Numbered from the stretch's first letter, positions 37,603 through 46,944 are shown. The stretch is DNA of 64,000 nucleotides from Ectopseudomonas composti (GCF_900115475.1 NZ_FOWP01000006.1:267298-331297), one strand, 5' to 3'. Notes: generated by a model not told the origin, from the letters alone. A program made the numbers and translations.

Positions 37603-39159
37603 ATGTTGGACGCCAATCTTAAAGCCCAGTTGAAGGCCTACCTGGAAAAGGTCACCCTGCCGTTCGAGATCGTCGCGTCCCTCGATGACAGCGCGAAATC
37701 CCAGGAGCTGCTGGGCCTGCTCCAAGACATCGTCGGCCTGACCGACAAGATCACCCTGAAGACCGACGGCAGCGATGCCCGCCGCCCGTCGTTCTCGCTG
37801 GTGCGCCCCGGCGCAGATATTGGCCTGACGTTCGCCGGTATCCCTATGGGCCACGAGTTCACCTCGCTGGTGCTGGCGCTGCTGCAGGTCGGCGGTCATC
37901 CGTCCAAGCTGGATGCCGACACCATCGCGCAGATCAAGAGCATCGAAGGCTCGTTCGAGTTCGAGACCTACTTCTCGCTGAGCTGCCAGAACTGCCCGGA
38001 CGTGGTTCAGGCGCTGAACCTGATGGCCGTGCTCAACCCCAATATCCGCAACGTCTCCATCGACGGTGCGCTGTTCCAGGAAGAGGTCGAGCGTCGCCAG
38101 ATCATGGCCGTGCCGAGCATCTACCTGAACGGTGAGGTCTTCGCTTCCGGCCGTATGGACGTGAAGGAAATCCTCGCCAAGATCGACACCGGCGCGGCCA
38201 ACCGCGACGCCGAGAAAATGAGTGCCAAGGAAGCCTTCGACGTGCTGGTGGTCGGCGGTGGCCCGGCCGGCGCTGCTGCGGCCATCTACGCTGCGCGTAA
38301 AGGCATCCGTACTGCGATTGCTGCCGAGCGTTTCGGTGGTCAGGTGCTCGACACCATGGCCATCGAGAACTTCATCTCGGTGAAAGAGACCGAAGGCCCG
38401 AAACTGGTGCGCGCCCTGGAAGAGCACGTCAAGGAGTACGAAGTCGACGTGATGAACCTGCAGCGTGCCTCGGCGCTGGTACCGGCCAGCAGCGAAGGTG
38501 GCTTGCATGAGGTGAAGTTCGAGAACGGCGCGTCGCTCAAGGCCAAGACCGTGATCCTCTCCACCGGCGCGCGCTGGCGCGAGATGGGCGTGCCTGGCGA
38601 GCAGGAATACAAGGCCAAGGGCGTGTGCTTCTGCCCGCACTGCGACGGCCCGCTGTTCAAGGGTAAGCGCGTGGCGGTGATCGGTGGTGGTAACTCTGGC
38701 GTCGAGGCAGCTATCGATCTGGCCGGTTTGGTAGCTCACGTCACCCTGCTGGAGTTCGCCGATACCCTGCGTGCCGATGCCGTGCTGCAGAAGAAGCTCT
38801 ACAGCCTGCCCAACGTGACCGTGATCAAGAGCGCGCAGACCACCGAAGTCACCGGCGACGGTCAGAAGGTCAACGGCCTGGTGTACAAGGACCGCACCGC
38901 CGAGGAGCTGCACACCGTCGAGCTGGAAGGCATCTTCGTGCAGATCGGCCTGCTGCCCAACAGCGACTGGCTCAAGGGCAGCGTCGAGCTCAACCGCTTC
39001 GGCGAGATCATCGTCGATGCCAAGGGCGCGACCAATATCCCCGGCGTATTCGCTGCTGGTGACGTGACCACCGTGCCGTACAAGCAGATCGTCATCGCCA
39101 TGGGCGAAGGCTCGAAGGCATCGCTGAGCGCCTTCGATCACCTGATTCGCCATAGCTGA
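37603..39159 (+). CDS. ahpF: Alkyl hydroperoxide reductase subunit F
   Basis: FAD disulfide reductase of 518 residues that re-reduces AhpC. The N-terminal tandem thioredoxin-like domain carries [10 protein letters not shown] (CxxC near 129). The TrxB-like part has a [20 protein letters not shown] site, the CFCPHCDGP redox pair near 345 and the [20 protein letters not shown] site. 153 bases after ahpC, followed by a terminator and a REP pair. Confidence 0.97.
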   Translation: MLDANLKAQLKAYLEKVTLPFEIVASLDDSAKSQELLGLLQDIVGLTDKITLKTDGSDARRPSFSLVRPGADIGLTFAGIPMGHEFTSLVLALLQVGGHPSKLDADTIAQIKSIEGSFEFETYFSLSCQNCPDVVQALNLMAVLNPNIRNVSIDGALFQEEVERRQIMAVPSIYLNGEVFASGRMDVKEILAKIDTGAANRDAEKMSAKEAFDVLVVGGGPAGAAAAIYAARKGIRTAIAAERFGGQVLDTMAIENFISVKETEGPKLVRALEEHVKEYEVDVMNLQRASALVPASSEGGLHEVKFENGASLKAKTVILSTGARWREMGVPGEQEYKAKGVCFCPHCDGPLFKGKRVAVIGGGNSGVEAAIDLAGLVAHVTLLEFADTLRADAVLQKKLYSLPNVTVIKSAQTTEVTGDGQKVNGLVYKDRTAEELHTVELEGIFVQIGLLPNSDWLKGSVELNRFGEIIVDAKGATNIPGVFAAGDVTTVPYKQIVIAMGEGSKASLSAFDHLIRHS

Positions 39160-39178
39160 TCGGTTGCGGTAGAAATGA

Positions 39179-39204
39179 AAAGGCCACCCCTCGGGGTGGC
39201 CTTT
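39179..39204 (+). terminator. Terminator of ahpF
   Basis: Twelve-bp perfect stem AAAGGCCACCCC with a two-base loop, preceded by A and followed by TTTGCGTTT. 19 bases after the stop. Confidence 0.85.
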
Positions 39205-39220
39205 GCGTTTAAAGGAATCC

Positions 39221-39285
39221 GTAGGAGCGAGCTCTGCTCGCGAACATCGCAATTCAAGCGATTCGCGAGCAGAGCTCGCTCCCAC
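39221..39285. repeat. REP pair, GTAGGAGCGAGCTC subfamily
   Basis: Inverted GTAGGAGCGAGCTCTGCTCG copies with a 15-20 base centre. Nearly identical arms recur at 41244-41311, 2 kb away, flanking the ureidoglycine/LysR pair. Confidence 0.85.
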
Positions 39286-39314
39286 AGTTACGCCCCGTCC
39301 CTGGGGCGACGCGC

Positions 39315-40157
39315 TTAGCGCTTCAGACCGCCCAGGGTCAGCGGCATCTGGCGGTTGACGTCCTTGTACAGCAGGTAGCGGAAGCGGCTCGGGCCGCCGG
39401 CGTAGCAGGCCTGCGGGCAGAAGGCGCGTAGCCACATGAAGTCACCGGCTTCCACTTCGACCCAGTCCTGATTGAGGCGATATACCGCCTTGCCTTCCAG
39501 CACGTACAGGCCGTGTTCCATGACGTGGGTTTCGGCGAAGGGGATTACGCCGCCCGGCTCGAAGTTGACGATGTTGACGTGCATGTCATGGCGCATGTCG
39601 CTGATCTCGACGAAGCGCGTGGTGCTCCAGCGGCCTTCGGTGCCCGGCATGACGATCGGCTCGATGTCCTGCTCGTTGGTGACGAAGGCTTCCGGGTACG
39701 GCACGCCTTCGACCGGTTGGTAGGCCTTGCGCAGCCAGTGGAAACGCACGGCTTCGCTGCTGTTGTTGCGCAGTGTCCAATCGCTCTGCGGCGGGATGAA
39801 GGCGTAGCTACCCGGACGCATGGCGTGCTGGGTGCCGTTCAAGGTCAGGTTGAATTCGCCTTCGACGACGAAGATCACGCCTTCGGCAGTCGCGTCCATC
39901 TCAGGCTTGTTGCTGCCGCCGTTCGGGCCGACTTCGACGATGTACTGCGAGAAGGTTTCGGCGAAACCGGTTAGCGGGCGGGCGATGACCCACATGCGCA
40001 TGTTGTCCCAGAACGGCAGGTGGCTGGTGACGATGTCACGCATCACGCCTTTGGGGATCACGGCATAGGCTTCAGTGAACATGGCGCGGTCGGTCAGCAG
40101 CTGATCCTGACCTGGGTGACCGCCATGCGGTGCGTAGTAGTAGGGCGATTTGCTCAT
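39315..40157 (-). CDS. (S)-ureidoglycine aminohydrolase
   Basis: Bicupin of 280 residues (AllE/YlbA type) that releases ammonia from (S)-ureidoglycine in purine/allantoin catabolism, using Mn. Seen: two cupin repeats, with EGVIFVVEGEFNLTL in the first and EPGGVIPFAETHVMEHGLYV (metal His/Glu/His) in the second. C-terminal KDVNRQMPL. The start at 40157 has GAGG upstream; the 40226 frame adds unrelated residues. No allantoinase or allantoate amidohydrolase gene lies nearby. Divergent from a LysR regulator. Confidence 0.88.
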   Translation of the reverse strand: MSKSPYYYAPHGGHPGQDQLLTDRAMFTEAYAVIPKGVMRDIVTSHLPFWDNMRMWVIARPLTGFAETFSQYIVEVGPNGGSNKPEMDATAEGVIFVVEGEFNLTLNGTQHAMRPGSYAFIPPQSDWTLRNNSSEAVRFHWLRKAYQPVEGVPYPEAFVTNEQDIEPIVMPGTEGRWSTTRFVEISDMRHDMHVNIVNFEPGGVIPFAETHVMEHGLYVLEGKAVYRLNQDWVEVEAGDFMWLRAFCPQACYAGGPSRFRYLLYKDVNRQMPLTLGGLKR

Positions 40158-40300
40158 CGAGAGATTGCCTCGGCGGGTGAATGGCGCAGGGATGGCTCCC
40201 GGCGCGGAAAATTGACTCCCATGCACTATAGGAATTCGCGACTGGATTCGGAAATTAAATAGTAGAATGCCTGTCAGTGGATTTCATGATGGGTGGCGCT

Positions 40301-41161
40301 ATGCTCGATCCCGTGCTGTTACGCAGTTTTCTCGCCGTGGTGCAGACCGGTGGTTTCACCCGTGCCGCTGCCAGCCTGCACCTGACCCAGTCCACGGTCA
40401 GTCAACAGGTACGGCGTCTGGAGGAGCAGCTCGGTGCTGAGCTGCTCGACCGCAGTGGCCGCTATGTGGTGACCACCACCGAGGGCGAGCGCCTGCTGGG
40501 TTACGCCAACCGCATCGTCGCGCTGATGGACGAGGCCATGCTGGCGCTGGGGCAAAGTGCGGTGGAAGGCGAGGTGCGCCTCGGCGTGCCGGACGATTTC
40601 GCCGCCAACAGCTTGACCCCTTATCTGGCGGATTTCGCTGACTCGCATCCGGGCATTCGCCTGGAGATCACCAGCGGTCTCAGTCATGACGTGTGGCGTG
40701 CCTTCAATGCCGGTGAGCTGGACCTGGCGCTGATCAAGCAACGCGCCGGCAGTGCCAAAGGCCTGGCCAGCTGGGCCGAGCCAGTGGCCTGGCTCGACAG
40801 CCGCGCGCGACCAGTGCTGGCGCGTAACCCGGTGCCGCTGGCGGTGTTTCCGCCCAATGGCCTGTATCGCCTGGAGATGACCCACGCGCTGGATGCCATG
40901 GGCAAGCCCTGGCGCATCGCCTATGTCAGCAGCAGTTTGCCAGGCGTCAGCGCCGCGGCCGAAGGTGGCCTGGGCCTGACCCTGCTGCCGCGCCGGTTGA
41001 TCACGGCTGCACACCGTGAACTGGGCGAGGCCGAAGGTTTCGCCCCGGTGGCGCCGGTGGAGGTGGCCCTGCATGCGCGCAACCAGTTGCCCGGCTATGC
41101 ACGGGAACTGGCGGCGGCGTTGATCGGCGCCTGCGAGCGGATCATGGCCGTGCAGGGTTGA
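40301..41161 (+). CDS. LysR-family regulator next to ureidoglycine aminohydrolase
   Basis: A 286-residue LysR regulator. HTH at residues 1-60 (FLAVVQTGGFTRAAASLHLT), then effector domain with GEVRLGVPDDFAAN. The start at 40301 has GGTGG upstream; earlier ATGs at 40286 and 40289 are possible. Divergent, with a 143-base gap, from the ureidoglycine aminohydrolase gene, which is its most probable target. Confidence 0.85.
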   Translation: MLDPVLLRSFLAVVQTGGFTRAAASLHLTQSTVSQQVRRLEEQLGAELLDRSGRYVVTTTEGERLLGYANRIVALMDEAMLALGQSAVEGEVRLGVPDDFAANSLTPYLADFADSHPGIRLEITSGLSHDVWRAFNAGELDLALIKQRAGSAKGLASWAEPVAWLDSRARPVLARNPVPLAVFPPNGLYRLEMTHALDAMGKPWRIAYVSSSLPGVSAAAEGGLGLTLLPRRLITAAHRELGEAEGFAPVAPVEVALHARNQLPGYARELAAALIGACERIMAVQG

Positions 41162-41243
41162 GTCGCTGGCGTGCCGTGGCTTTCAGCGCCGTTGCACAAT
41201 CAGTCGCCCGGTTCGCGCTGGCAGATCCGAAACGTCCACCCCT

Positions 41244-41311
41244 TGTAGGAGCGAGCTCTGCTCGCGAAGCTTTTGCGTTGTCTGGGTTCGCGAGCAGAGC
41301 TCGCTCCTACA
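41244..41311. repeat. REP pair, TGTAGGAGCGAGCTC subfamily
   Basis: Inverted 25-base arms, nearly perfect, between convergent LysR and HAD genes. Matches the pair at 39221-39285. Confidence 0.85.
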
Positions 41312-41353
41312 GGTTCTACCGGCTCGTGAGTTCGGCGAAGAAAACCATGGCTC

Positions 41354-42010
41354 TCAGCGCCACTCCAGAATCGGCCAGCCGGCCTGTTCGGCATGAGTGC
41401 GCAGGGTCGGGTCGGGATTGACGGTAAAGGGCTTGTCGACCAACTGCAGCAGCGGCAGATCGTTGCGTGAGTCGGAGTAGAAGCTGGCGCCAGCCAGGCT
41501 CTCGCCCTGCTCAGCGAGCCAGGCGTGCAGGCGAGTGACCTTGCCTTCACGGTAGGTCAGCACACCCTCCGTACGCCCGGTGTAGAAGCCGTGCTGCTGC
41601 TCCAGGTCGATGGCCAGCACCTCGGCAATGCCGAAGCGCTCGCCAATTGCGCTGACCAGGAAATGCGCCGAGGCGGAGATCACCAGCAGGCGGTCGCCAG
41701 CGGCGCGGTGCGCGGCCAGTGTGCGGCTGGCATCGCTGTAGAAGATCGGCTCGATCACGTCCTCGACGAAGGGCTCGACCACGTGGGCGACCTCCTCGGG
41801 CGTACGGCCGACCAGCGGCGACAGGGTGAAGGCCATGTAGTCCTCCATGGCCAGGGTGCCGGCGGCGTACTGGCGCATCAGCTCCTGCTCATGGGCAAGG
41901 AAGGACTCCCCATCGGCCCAGCCGATCTTCACCATTTCCTGCGTCCACAGGCTGGCGCAGTCGCCATGAATCAGGGTTTCGTCGAGATCGAAAATCGCCA
42001 GGGCCATCAC
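41354..42010 (-). CDS. HAD-IB family phosphatase of the Pho-box operon
   Basis: Haloacid dehalogenase-fold phosphatase of 218 residues, subfamily IB (phosphoserine-phosphatase-like). Motif I DLDETL near residue 8, motif II VISASAHF, Lys motif III and SDSRNDLPLL motif IV. Its ATG overlaps the ABC ATPase stop by 4 bases, so it is the last gene of the operon. Related to histidinol-phosphate and phosphoserine phosphatases; substrate unknown. It may remove the phosphate from the imported compound or a product. Confidence 0.85.
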   Translation of the reverse strand: MMALAIFDLDETLIHGDCASLWTQEMVKIGWADGESFLAHEQELMRQYAAGTLAMEDYMAFTLSPLVGRTPEEVAHVVEPFVEDVIEPIFYSDASRTLAAHRAAGDRLLVISASAHFLVSAIGERFGIAEVLAIDLEQQHGFYTGRTEGVLTYREGKVTRLHAWLAEQGESLAGASFYSDSRNDLPLLQLVDKPFTVNPDPTLRTHAEQAGWPILEWR

Positions 42011-42993
42011 GCCACCTCCCGGATCGCATCGGCGCCAATGGCCAGGCTGACGCTCTGGCCGTCGTGGTGCAGGTCGTCGGCAGAGCGATTGAGCACATCC
42101 ACCAGCAGCTGGCAGCCCTCGGCTTCGACGCGGTAGCGGATTACGTTGCCAAGCAGGCTGCGGCTGATGATACGCGCGGCGATACCGCTACCTGCGAAGG
42201 CGATGGCCTCCGGGCGGATCGCCACGCGCGAGCTGACCGGCTGGCCGAGCAGGCGGCTGGCGGCGTCGGCTTCGAGCAGGTTGTAGTTGCCGATGAAGCC
42301 GGCGGCGAAGGCATCCACCGGGGCTGTGTAAAGGGTTTCGGCGTCGCCGCTCTGGACGATTTGGCCGGCATTCATCAGGAAGATGCGGTCGCTCATGGTC
42401 AGCGCCTCTTCCTGATCGTGGGTGACGAAAATGGTGGTCAGGTTCAGCTCCTGCTGGATGGCGCGGATCTGTTCGCGCAGGTGCTTGCGGATGCGTGCAT
42501 CGAGAGCCGACAACGGCTCATCGAGCAGCAGCAGGCGTGGGCGGGTGACCAGCGAGCGGGCCAGAGCCACGCGCTGGCACTGGCCGCCAGAGAGCTGGTG
42601 CGGATAGCGTGCGGCGAAGTCGCCCAGCTCGACCATCTCCAGTGCCTCGCGTACGCGCTGTTCGCTCTCGGCCTTGGCCACCTTTTGCATGCGCAGGCCG
42701 AAGGCGACGTTCTGCGCCACGCTCATGTTGGGGAACAGCGCATAGCTCTGGAACACCATGCCGATGCCGCGTTTCTGCGGTGGCAGCGGTATCAGGTCTT
42801 CGCCACCAAGAACAATACGCCCGCCGTCGACGTCTGTCAGGCCGGCGATGCAGCGCAGCAGGGTGGATTTGCCGCAGCCGGAGGGGCCGAGCAGGGTGAC
42901 GAACTCGCCCTGGCCGATCTCGCAGTTGATGTCGCTGAAGATACGGGTGTCGCCGTAGCTTTTGTGCAGGTTCTGGATACTCAGCAAGCTCAT
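42007..42993 (-). CDS. ABC transporter ATPase (PotA/PhnT-like)
   Basis: Importer ATPase of 328 residues. Walker A GPSGCGKST, Q-loop GMVFQSYALFPN, signature LSGGQCQRVALARS (Cys where Gln is common), Walker B LLLLDEPLSALD and H-loop THDQEEA. The C-terminal TOBE-like region (about 240-328) includes RPEAIAFAG. Start and stop overlap both neighbours by 4 bases. Closest to ATPases of spermidine/iron/2-aminoethylphosphonate importers. Confidence 0.92.
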   Translation of the reverse strand: MSLLSIQNLHKSYGDTRIFSDINCEIGQGEFVTLLGPSGCGKSTLLRCIAGLTDVDGGRIVLGGEDLIPLPPQKRGIGMVFQSYALFPNMSVAQNVAFGLRMQKVAKAESEQRVREALEMVELGDFAARYPHQLSGGQCQRVALARSLVTRPRLLLLDEPLSALDARIRKHLREQIRAIQQELNLTTIFVTHDQEEALTMSDRIFLMNAGQIVQSGDAETLYTAPVDAFAAGFIGNYNLLEADAASRLLGQPVSSRVAIRPEAIAFAGSGIAARIISRSLLGNVIRYRVEAEGCQLLVDVLNRSADDLHHDGQSVSLAIGADAIREVA

Positions 42994-43787
42994 GCCTTGT
43001 CCCTGTTCAAACGGTTGGCCGCCCAGGTGAAGACCAGGACGAAGAAGAAGTAGGAAATCACCAGCGCGCTGTTGAAGTGGCCGCTGCTGTTACGCATGTT
43101 GTTCAGGTACACCTGCAGCGTCTCGTAGCGGGTGCCCACCAACATGTTGGCGAAGACGAATTCGCCGAACAGGAAGCTGAAGGAGAGGAACAGCGACACC
43201 ATCAGGCCCTTGCGCAGGTTCGGCAGCACCACCAGGAAGGCGGCCTTCCAGGTGCTGGCGCCGAGCAGGTGGGCAGCGTCCATCAGGTCGCGCAGGTTGA
43301 TCGCCTGCAGGTTGTTGGCGATGGCGCGGTACATGAACGGCAGGGCGATGGTGAAGTAGCAGCCGAGCAAAATCCACGGCGTGCCGGTCATTGCCAGTGG
43401 GCCGGAGCCGTAGAGCTGCAGCAGGCCGACCGAGGACACCACCGGCGGCACGGCGAACGGCAGCAGGATCAGCACGTTCATCAACGTGTCGAGTTTGGGG
43501 AAGTGGTAGTGCACCACGAACATCAGCGGCAGGATCAACACCACCGACAACGCCAGAGCGCCGAAGCACACCAGCAGCGATTGGCCGAAGGCGCGCAGGA
43601 AGCGTTCGTCGCTCCACAGCGCGGCGTACCACTTGAGCGTCAGGCCGTCCGGCAGGATGGTCGCCGACCAACTGGTGGATAGCGAGTAGAGCAGGGTGCC
43701 GGCCAGCGGCAGCAGCAGAATGAGGAACAGCAGCCAGACCACTATGCGGTGATAGAGGCTGGCGGTGGGGGCATCAGCGCGTGACAT
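42990..43787 (-). CDS. ABC transporter permease 2
   Basis: A 265-residue integral membrane permease with six hydrophobic segments. The cytoplasmic coupling loop reads DAAHLLGASTWKAAFLVVLP, the EAA-like motif contacting the ATPase. Overlaps the ATPase gene by 4 bases and permease 1 by 14. Confidence 0.9.
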   Translation of the reverse strand: MSRADAPTASLYHRIVVWLLFLILLLPLAGTLLYSLSTSWSATILPDGLTLKWYAALWSDERFLRAFGQSLLVCFGALALSVVLILPLMFVVHYHFPKLDTLMNVLILLPFAVPPVVSSVGLLQLYGSGPLAMTGTPWILLGCYFTIALPFMYRAIANNLQAINLRDLMDAAHLLGASTWKAAFLVVLPNLRKGLMVSLFLSFSFLFGEFVFANMLVGTRYETLQVYLNNMRNSSGHFNSALVISYFFFVLVFTWAANRLNRDKA

Positions 43788-44619
43788 GCTGGCTCCTTTT
43801 CAGCAGCAACTGGTGGACGACGGTGATCAGCACCATCAGCCCGACCAGGATCATCGACAGGGCGCTGGCCAGGTTTGGATCCAGCGAGATGTCGCCGGAA
43901 ACCATCGCCGCGATACGGATCGGCAGCACGTTGAAGTTTCCGGTTGTCAGGTAGTACACCGTGGCGTAGGCGCCCAGGGCGTTGGCCAGGAGGATGACGA
44001 AGGTGCCGAGCAGCGCCGGGGTCAGCACCGGCAGGCCGATGTGGCGCCAGAAGTCCCAGGCGCCAGCACCGAGCAATGCGGCCGACTCACGCCAGTCCTG
44101 GCGCAGGGCGTCGAAGGCCGGGTAGAGCAGCAGCACGCCGAGCGGGATCTGGAAGTAGGTGTAGAGCACGATCAGGCCGTTCTTCGAGTAGAGGTTGAAG
44201 CCCTCGATCAGACCGAGCTGGATCAGCAGCAGGGTCAGCGCGCCATTGAAGCCGAGCAGGATGATGAAGGCGAAGGCCAGTGGCACCCCGGCGAAGTTGC
44301 TGGTCATGTTGGAAAAGGCGATGACGAAGTCGCGCAGCTTCGAGTCGACCTGGCGCAGCGAGTAGCTGCCGAGGATGGCGATGGCCATGCCGAACAGGCT
44401 CGACCAGAAGGCGATCTCCAGGCTGTGCTTGATCGCCTGCATATAGAACCTGGAGGCGAAGATCTTCTCGAAATTGCCCAGGCCCCAGCCGTTGGGGCTG
44501 TTCAGGCTGTTGATCGCCACCCACGCCAGTGGCGCGACCTGAAACACCAGGAAGAACACGGCGAAGGGCAGCAGGCACAAGAGCGGCAACCAGCGCCGCA
44601 GGGAGGAGGGCGCGCTCAT
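43774..44619 (-). CDS. ABC transporter permease 1
   Basis: A 281-residue permease with six membrane segments and the EAA-like loop ESAALLGAGAWDFWRHIGLP. It overlaps the phosphatase-like gene by 4 bases. Forms a heterodimeric membrane channel with permease 2. Confidence 0.9.
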   Translation of the reverse strand: MSAPSSLRRWLPLLCLLPFAVFFLVFQVAPLAWVAINSLNSPNGWGLGNFEKIFASRFYMQAIKHSLEIAFWSSLFGMAIAILGSYSLRQVDSKLRDFVIAFSNMTSNFAGVPLAFAFIILLGFNGALTLLLIQLGLIEGFNLYSKNGLIVLYTYFQIPLGVLLLYPAFDALRQDWRESAALLGAGAWDFWRHIGLPVLTPALLGTFVILLANALGAYATVYYLTTGNFNVLPIRIAAMVSGDISLDPNLASALSMILVGLMVLITVVHQLLLKRSQHVTR

Positions 44620-45422
44620 TTAAGCAGCTCCGCGCAGTAGGGTTTGTCGTGGGGCACGCCGAGCAACTGGCAGATGCTGCCGCACAGCTCCAGCTGGCGT
44701 GGGCGCGCATTGGCATCGAGGCTGAAGGCGTCGCCGATGACGAACAGCGGCACCTGGCGCTCTTCCGGCAGCAGGCCGTTGTGCGAGCGATCGACGTTCA
44801 TGCCGTGGTCGGCGGTGACCAGCACCTGGTAGCCAGCATCGACCCAGTTTTGCAGATAGTCGGCCAGTAGCACGTCGGCCATGCGCGCGGCATTGCGGTA
44901 CTGGGGGCTGTCCAGGCCGTGCTTGTGGCCGGCGTCGTCGATGTTCATCGGGTGTACCAGCAGCAAGTCGGGCGCGTGCTGCAAGCGCAGGCTCTCGGCG
45001 TCGACGAACAGGTGCGAGTCCGGGTAATGGTCGGCGTAGTAGAAGTGGCCGTATTGGATCGGCAGCGACTCATTGCTGGTGTGGCGGTCACGCACGGCAA
45101 CGAAGGGCGAGCGGTTGTACAGCTCGCTGACCCAGTGATAAGCCGCGGCGGCGGTGCTCAGGCCGGCATCGCGGGCGTAATGAAACATGCTGCGTTCGCG
45201 TGACAGGCGCGAGACGTCGTTGTGCACGATGCCGCTGTCGATAGGGCGCACGCCGGTGAGGATGGCCTCGTAGAGTGGGCGCGACAGCGCCGGCAGCTCG
45301 CAGTCGAGGCGGTAGAAGGCCGCGCGCCCGGCGTCGCACCAGGCATGCAGGTGGCCCATGGCGTGTTGCGCGACCGAGTGACTGAGGCCGTCGAGCACGA
45401 CGAGGATGACCTTGGAAGGCAT
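44616..45422 (-). CDS. Alkaline-phosphatase-superfamily hydrolase (NPP-like)
   Basis: A 268-residue cytoplasmic enzyme with no signal peptide. Metal and active-site features: VILVVLDGLSHS, LSRPLYEAILTG (probable Ser/Thr nucleophile region), NIDDAGHKHG and VTADHGMNVDRS. The superfamily includes nucleotide pyrophosphatase, phosphonoacetate hydrolase and phosphoglycerate mutase; this one is short. It sits between binding protein and permeases and shares 4-base overlaps, so it likely acts on the imported substrate. Which bond is cut (P-O or P-C) cannot be told. Confidence 0.85.
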   Translation of the reverse strand: MPSKVILVVLDGLSHSVAQHAMGHLHAWCDAGRAAFYRLDCELPALSRPLYEAILTGVRPIDSGIVHNDVSRLSRERSMFHYARDAGLSTAAAAYHWVSELYNRSPFVAVRDRHTSNESLPIQYGHFYYADHYPDSHLFVDAESLRLQHAPDLLLVHPMNIDDAGHKHGLDSPQYRNAARMADVLLADYLQNWVDAGYQVLVTADHGMNVDRSHNGLLPEERQVPLFVIGDAFSLDANARPRQLELCGSICQLLGVPHDKPYCAELLK

Positions 45423-45511
45423 GGGGAATCCTGAAAAACGATGGAAGCGTTTCGCGGCTGAAGCGGAATGCCGCCCAGCCGCTCCTACAGGTATTGGCTG
45501 CGGGAGCAGCT

Positions 45512-45558
45512 TGTGGGAGGGGCTTCAGCCGCGACTGTCGCCGCTGAAGCGCCTCCCA
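45512..45558. repeat. GTGGGAGGGGCTTCAGCC inverted repeat
   Basis: TGTGGGAGGGGCTTCAGCCG with a shorter inverted arm, between the phosphatase-like gene and the binding-protein gene. Same family as 63601-63661. Confidence 0.65.
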
Positions 45559-45569
45559 CCGAGCGCGGG

Positions 45570-46628
45570 TTATTCCATATTGATGATCACGTTCTCCTGC
45601 CACATTTGCGGCAGCGCCTTGGAAGTGGCTTCCCAGGCCGTGGTGTCGACGATTGGCTTGACCTTGGCGTACTGCTCGTTGGGCAGCAGCTTGGCTTGTA
45701 CGTCGGCCGGCAGGGTCAGGTGCTCGGCGCGTATCGGCCGGGCATTGCCCTTGGCCAGATTGATCTGGCCAGCGTCAGAGAGAATGTACTCACGCGTCAG
45801 CTTGGCCGCGTTGGGGTGCTTGGCGTACTTGTTGATGATGGTGGTGTAGCCGGAGATCACCGAACCGTCGGACGGGATCAGCACCTCGAAGCGACTCGGG
45901 TCGATCTGGTCGCGGTAGGACAGGCCGTTGAAGTCCCAGACGATGCCGACTTCCACTTCGCCTTTTTCCAGGGTCTGGATGGTCGGGTTGGACAGCGACA
46001 GACGGCCCTGCTCGGCGATGGCGGCGAAGAAGTCCAGGCCCGGCTGGATGTTCTTCTCGTCGCCACCACCGGCGATGGCGGCGGCCAGTACGCCGTTGAC
46101 GGCCTGGGCGGCGGCGCTGACGTCACCGATGGCGACGCGGTACTTGCCGTTCTTCAGGTCGGCCCAGGATTTCGGCACGTCCTTGACCAACTGCTTGTTG
46201 ACGATGAACGCGATGGAGCCGGTGTAGGCCAGCATCCAGTGACCGTCCTGGTCCTTGGCCCAATCCGGAATCTGCGCCCAGGTGCTCGGCTTGTACGGCT
46301 GGGTCACGCCCTGCTGCACGGCGATGGGACCAAAGGCGGCGCCGACATCGCCGATATCGGCGGTGGCGTTGTCCTTCTCGGCGGCGAACTTGGCGATCTC
46401 CTGCGCCGAACTCATGTCAGTGTCTTGATGCTTGAGGCCGTAGAGTTTGGTCAGGTCGGTCCAGGTGTCTTTCCAGTTGGCCCAGCTGTCGGGCATACCC
46501 ACGCTATTCACCGCGCCTTCGGCGCGTGCGGCCTTTTCCAGTGCCTGCAAGTCGGTGCCTTCGGCCATGGCGGAAGTCGCCATGGCGATGGCCGAGCCCA
46601 TCAGTGAAGCCAGCAGCAGTTGTTTCAT
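45570..46628 (-). CDS. ABC transporter periplasmic binding protein (PhnS-like)
   Basis: A 352-residue family-1 binding protein with a signal peptide (MKQLLLASLMGSAIAMATSA, AMA site). Body typical of the Fe/spermidine/aminoethylphosphonate class: ATADIGDVGAAFGP, VEVGIVWDFNGLSYRDQ and GYTTIINKYAKHPNAA. First gene of the operon, preceded by a Pho-box promoter. 147 bases separate it from the following gene, including a repeat, so the rest of the operon may be expressed at a lower level. Confidence 0.9.
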   Translation of the reverse strand: MKQLLLASLMGSAIAMATSAMAEGTDLQALEKAARAEGAVNSVGMPDSWANWKDTWTDLTKLYGLKHQDTDMSSAQEIAKFAAEKDNATADIGDVGAAFGPIAVQQGVTQPYKPSTWAQIPDWAKDQDGHWMLAYTGSIAFIVNKQLVKDVPKSWADLKNGKYRVAIGDVSAAAQAVNGVLAAAIAGGGDEKNIQPGLDFFAAIAEQGRLSLSNPTIQTLEKGEVEVGIVWDFNGLSYRDQIDPSRFEVLIPSDGSVISGYTTIINKYAKHPNAAKLTREYILSDAGQINLAKGNARPIRAEHLTLPADVQAKLLPNEQYAKVKPIVDTTAWEATSKALPQMWQENVIINME

Positions 46629-46680
46629 TGGAAACTCCTTTGCAGTGAGAGTGTTGGTCTAGATCAGCAATACCCGAGCC

Positions 46681-46714
46681 AATCTAAGCGCCTTCAATGA
46701 CAGTTTTATGTCCG
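46681..46714 (-). promoter_or_regulatory. Pho-box promoter of the ABC/phosphatase operon
   Basis: Minus strand: CGGACAT-AAAA-CTGTCAT matches the PhoB repeat consensus CTGTCAT-N4-CTGTCAT at 12 of 14 positions, with an A-rich spacer. Exactly ten bases later comes TAGATT, a good -10, the spacing seen in Pho promoters. The site ends 69 bases before the binding-protein start. Confidence 0.7.
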
Positions 46715-46841
46715 GCCAAAAGTGGCAGATGTCTAGGTGCAGTCAGCTGGCGCACTCATCAAGCGTAGACCATGGATAAGTCCCTGATTTAGCGGGCTGC
46801 GAGTGGATGTGGCGATGGCATGCGGCGTGCTTGCAGGACGC

Positions 46842-46881
46842 TTGTCATCTATCAGTCATCTAGACTGCCTAGTCTTGTAAC
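46842..46881 (+). promoter_or_regulatory. Second Pho-box-like repeat array, toward the GntR gene
   Basis: TTGTCAT-CTAT-CAGTCAT (12 of 14 to consensus) is followed, still in 11-base phase, by a degenerate unit and then TTGTAAC. It is about 65-100 bases upstream of the GntR start. Confidence 0.6.
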
Positions 46882-46944
46882 CCGTCTGAGCAAGCGACTT
46901 TTGCCCCGTGATGGGGCTGGACTAGTCCAAAAGGGGAAATTTTG

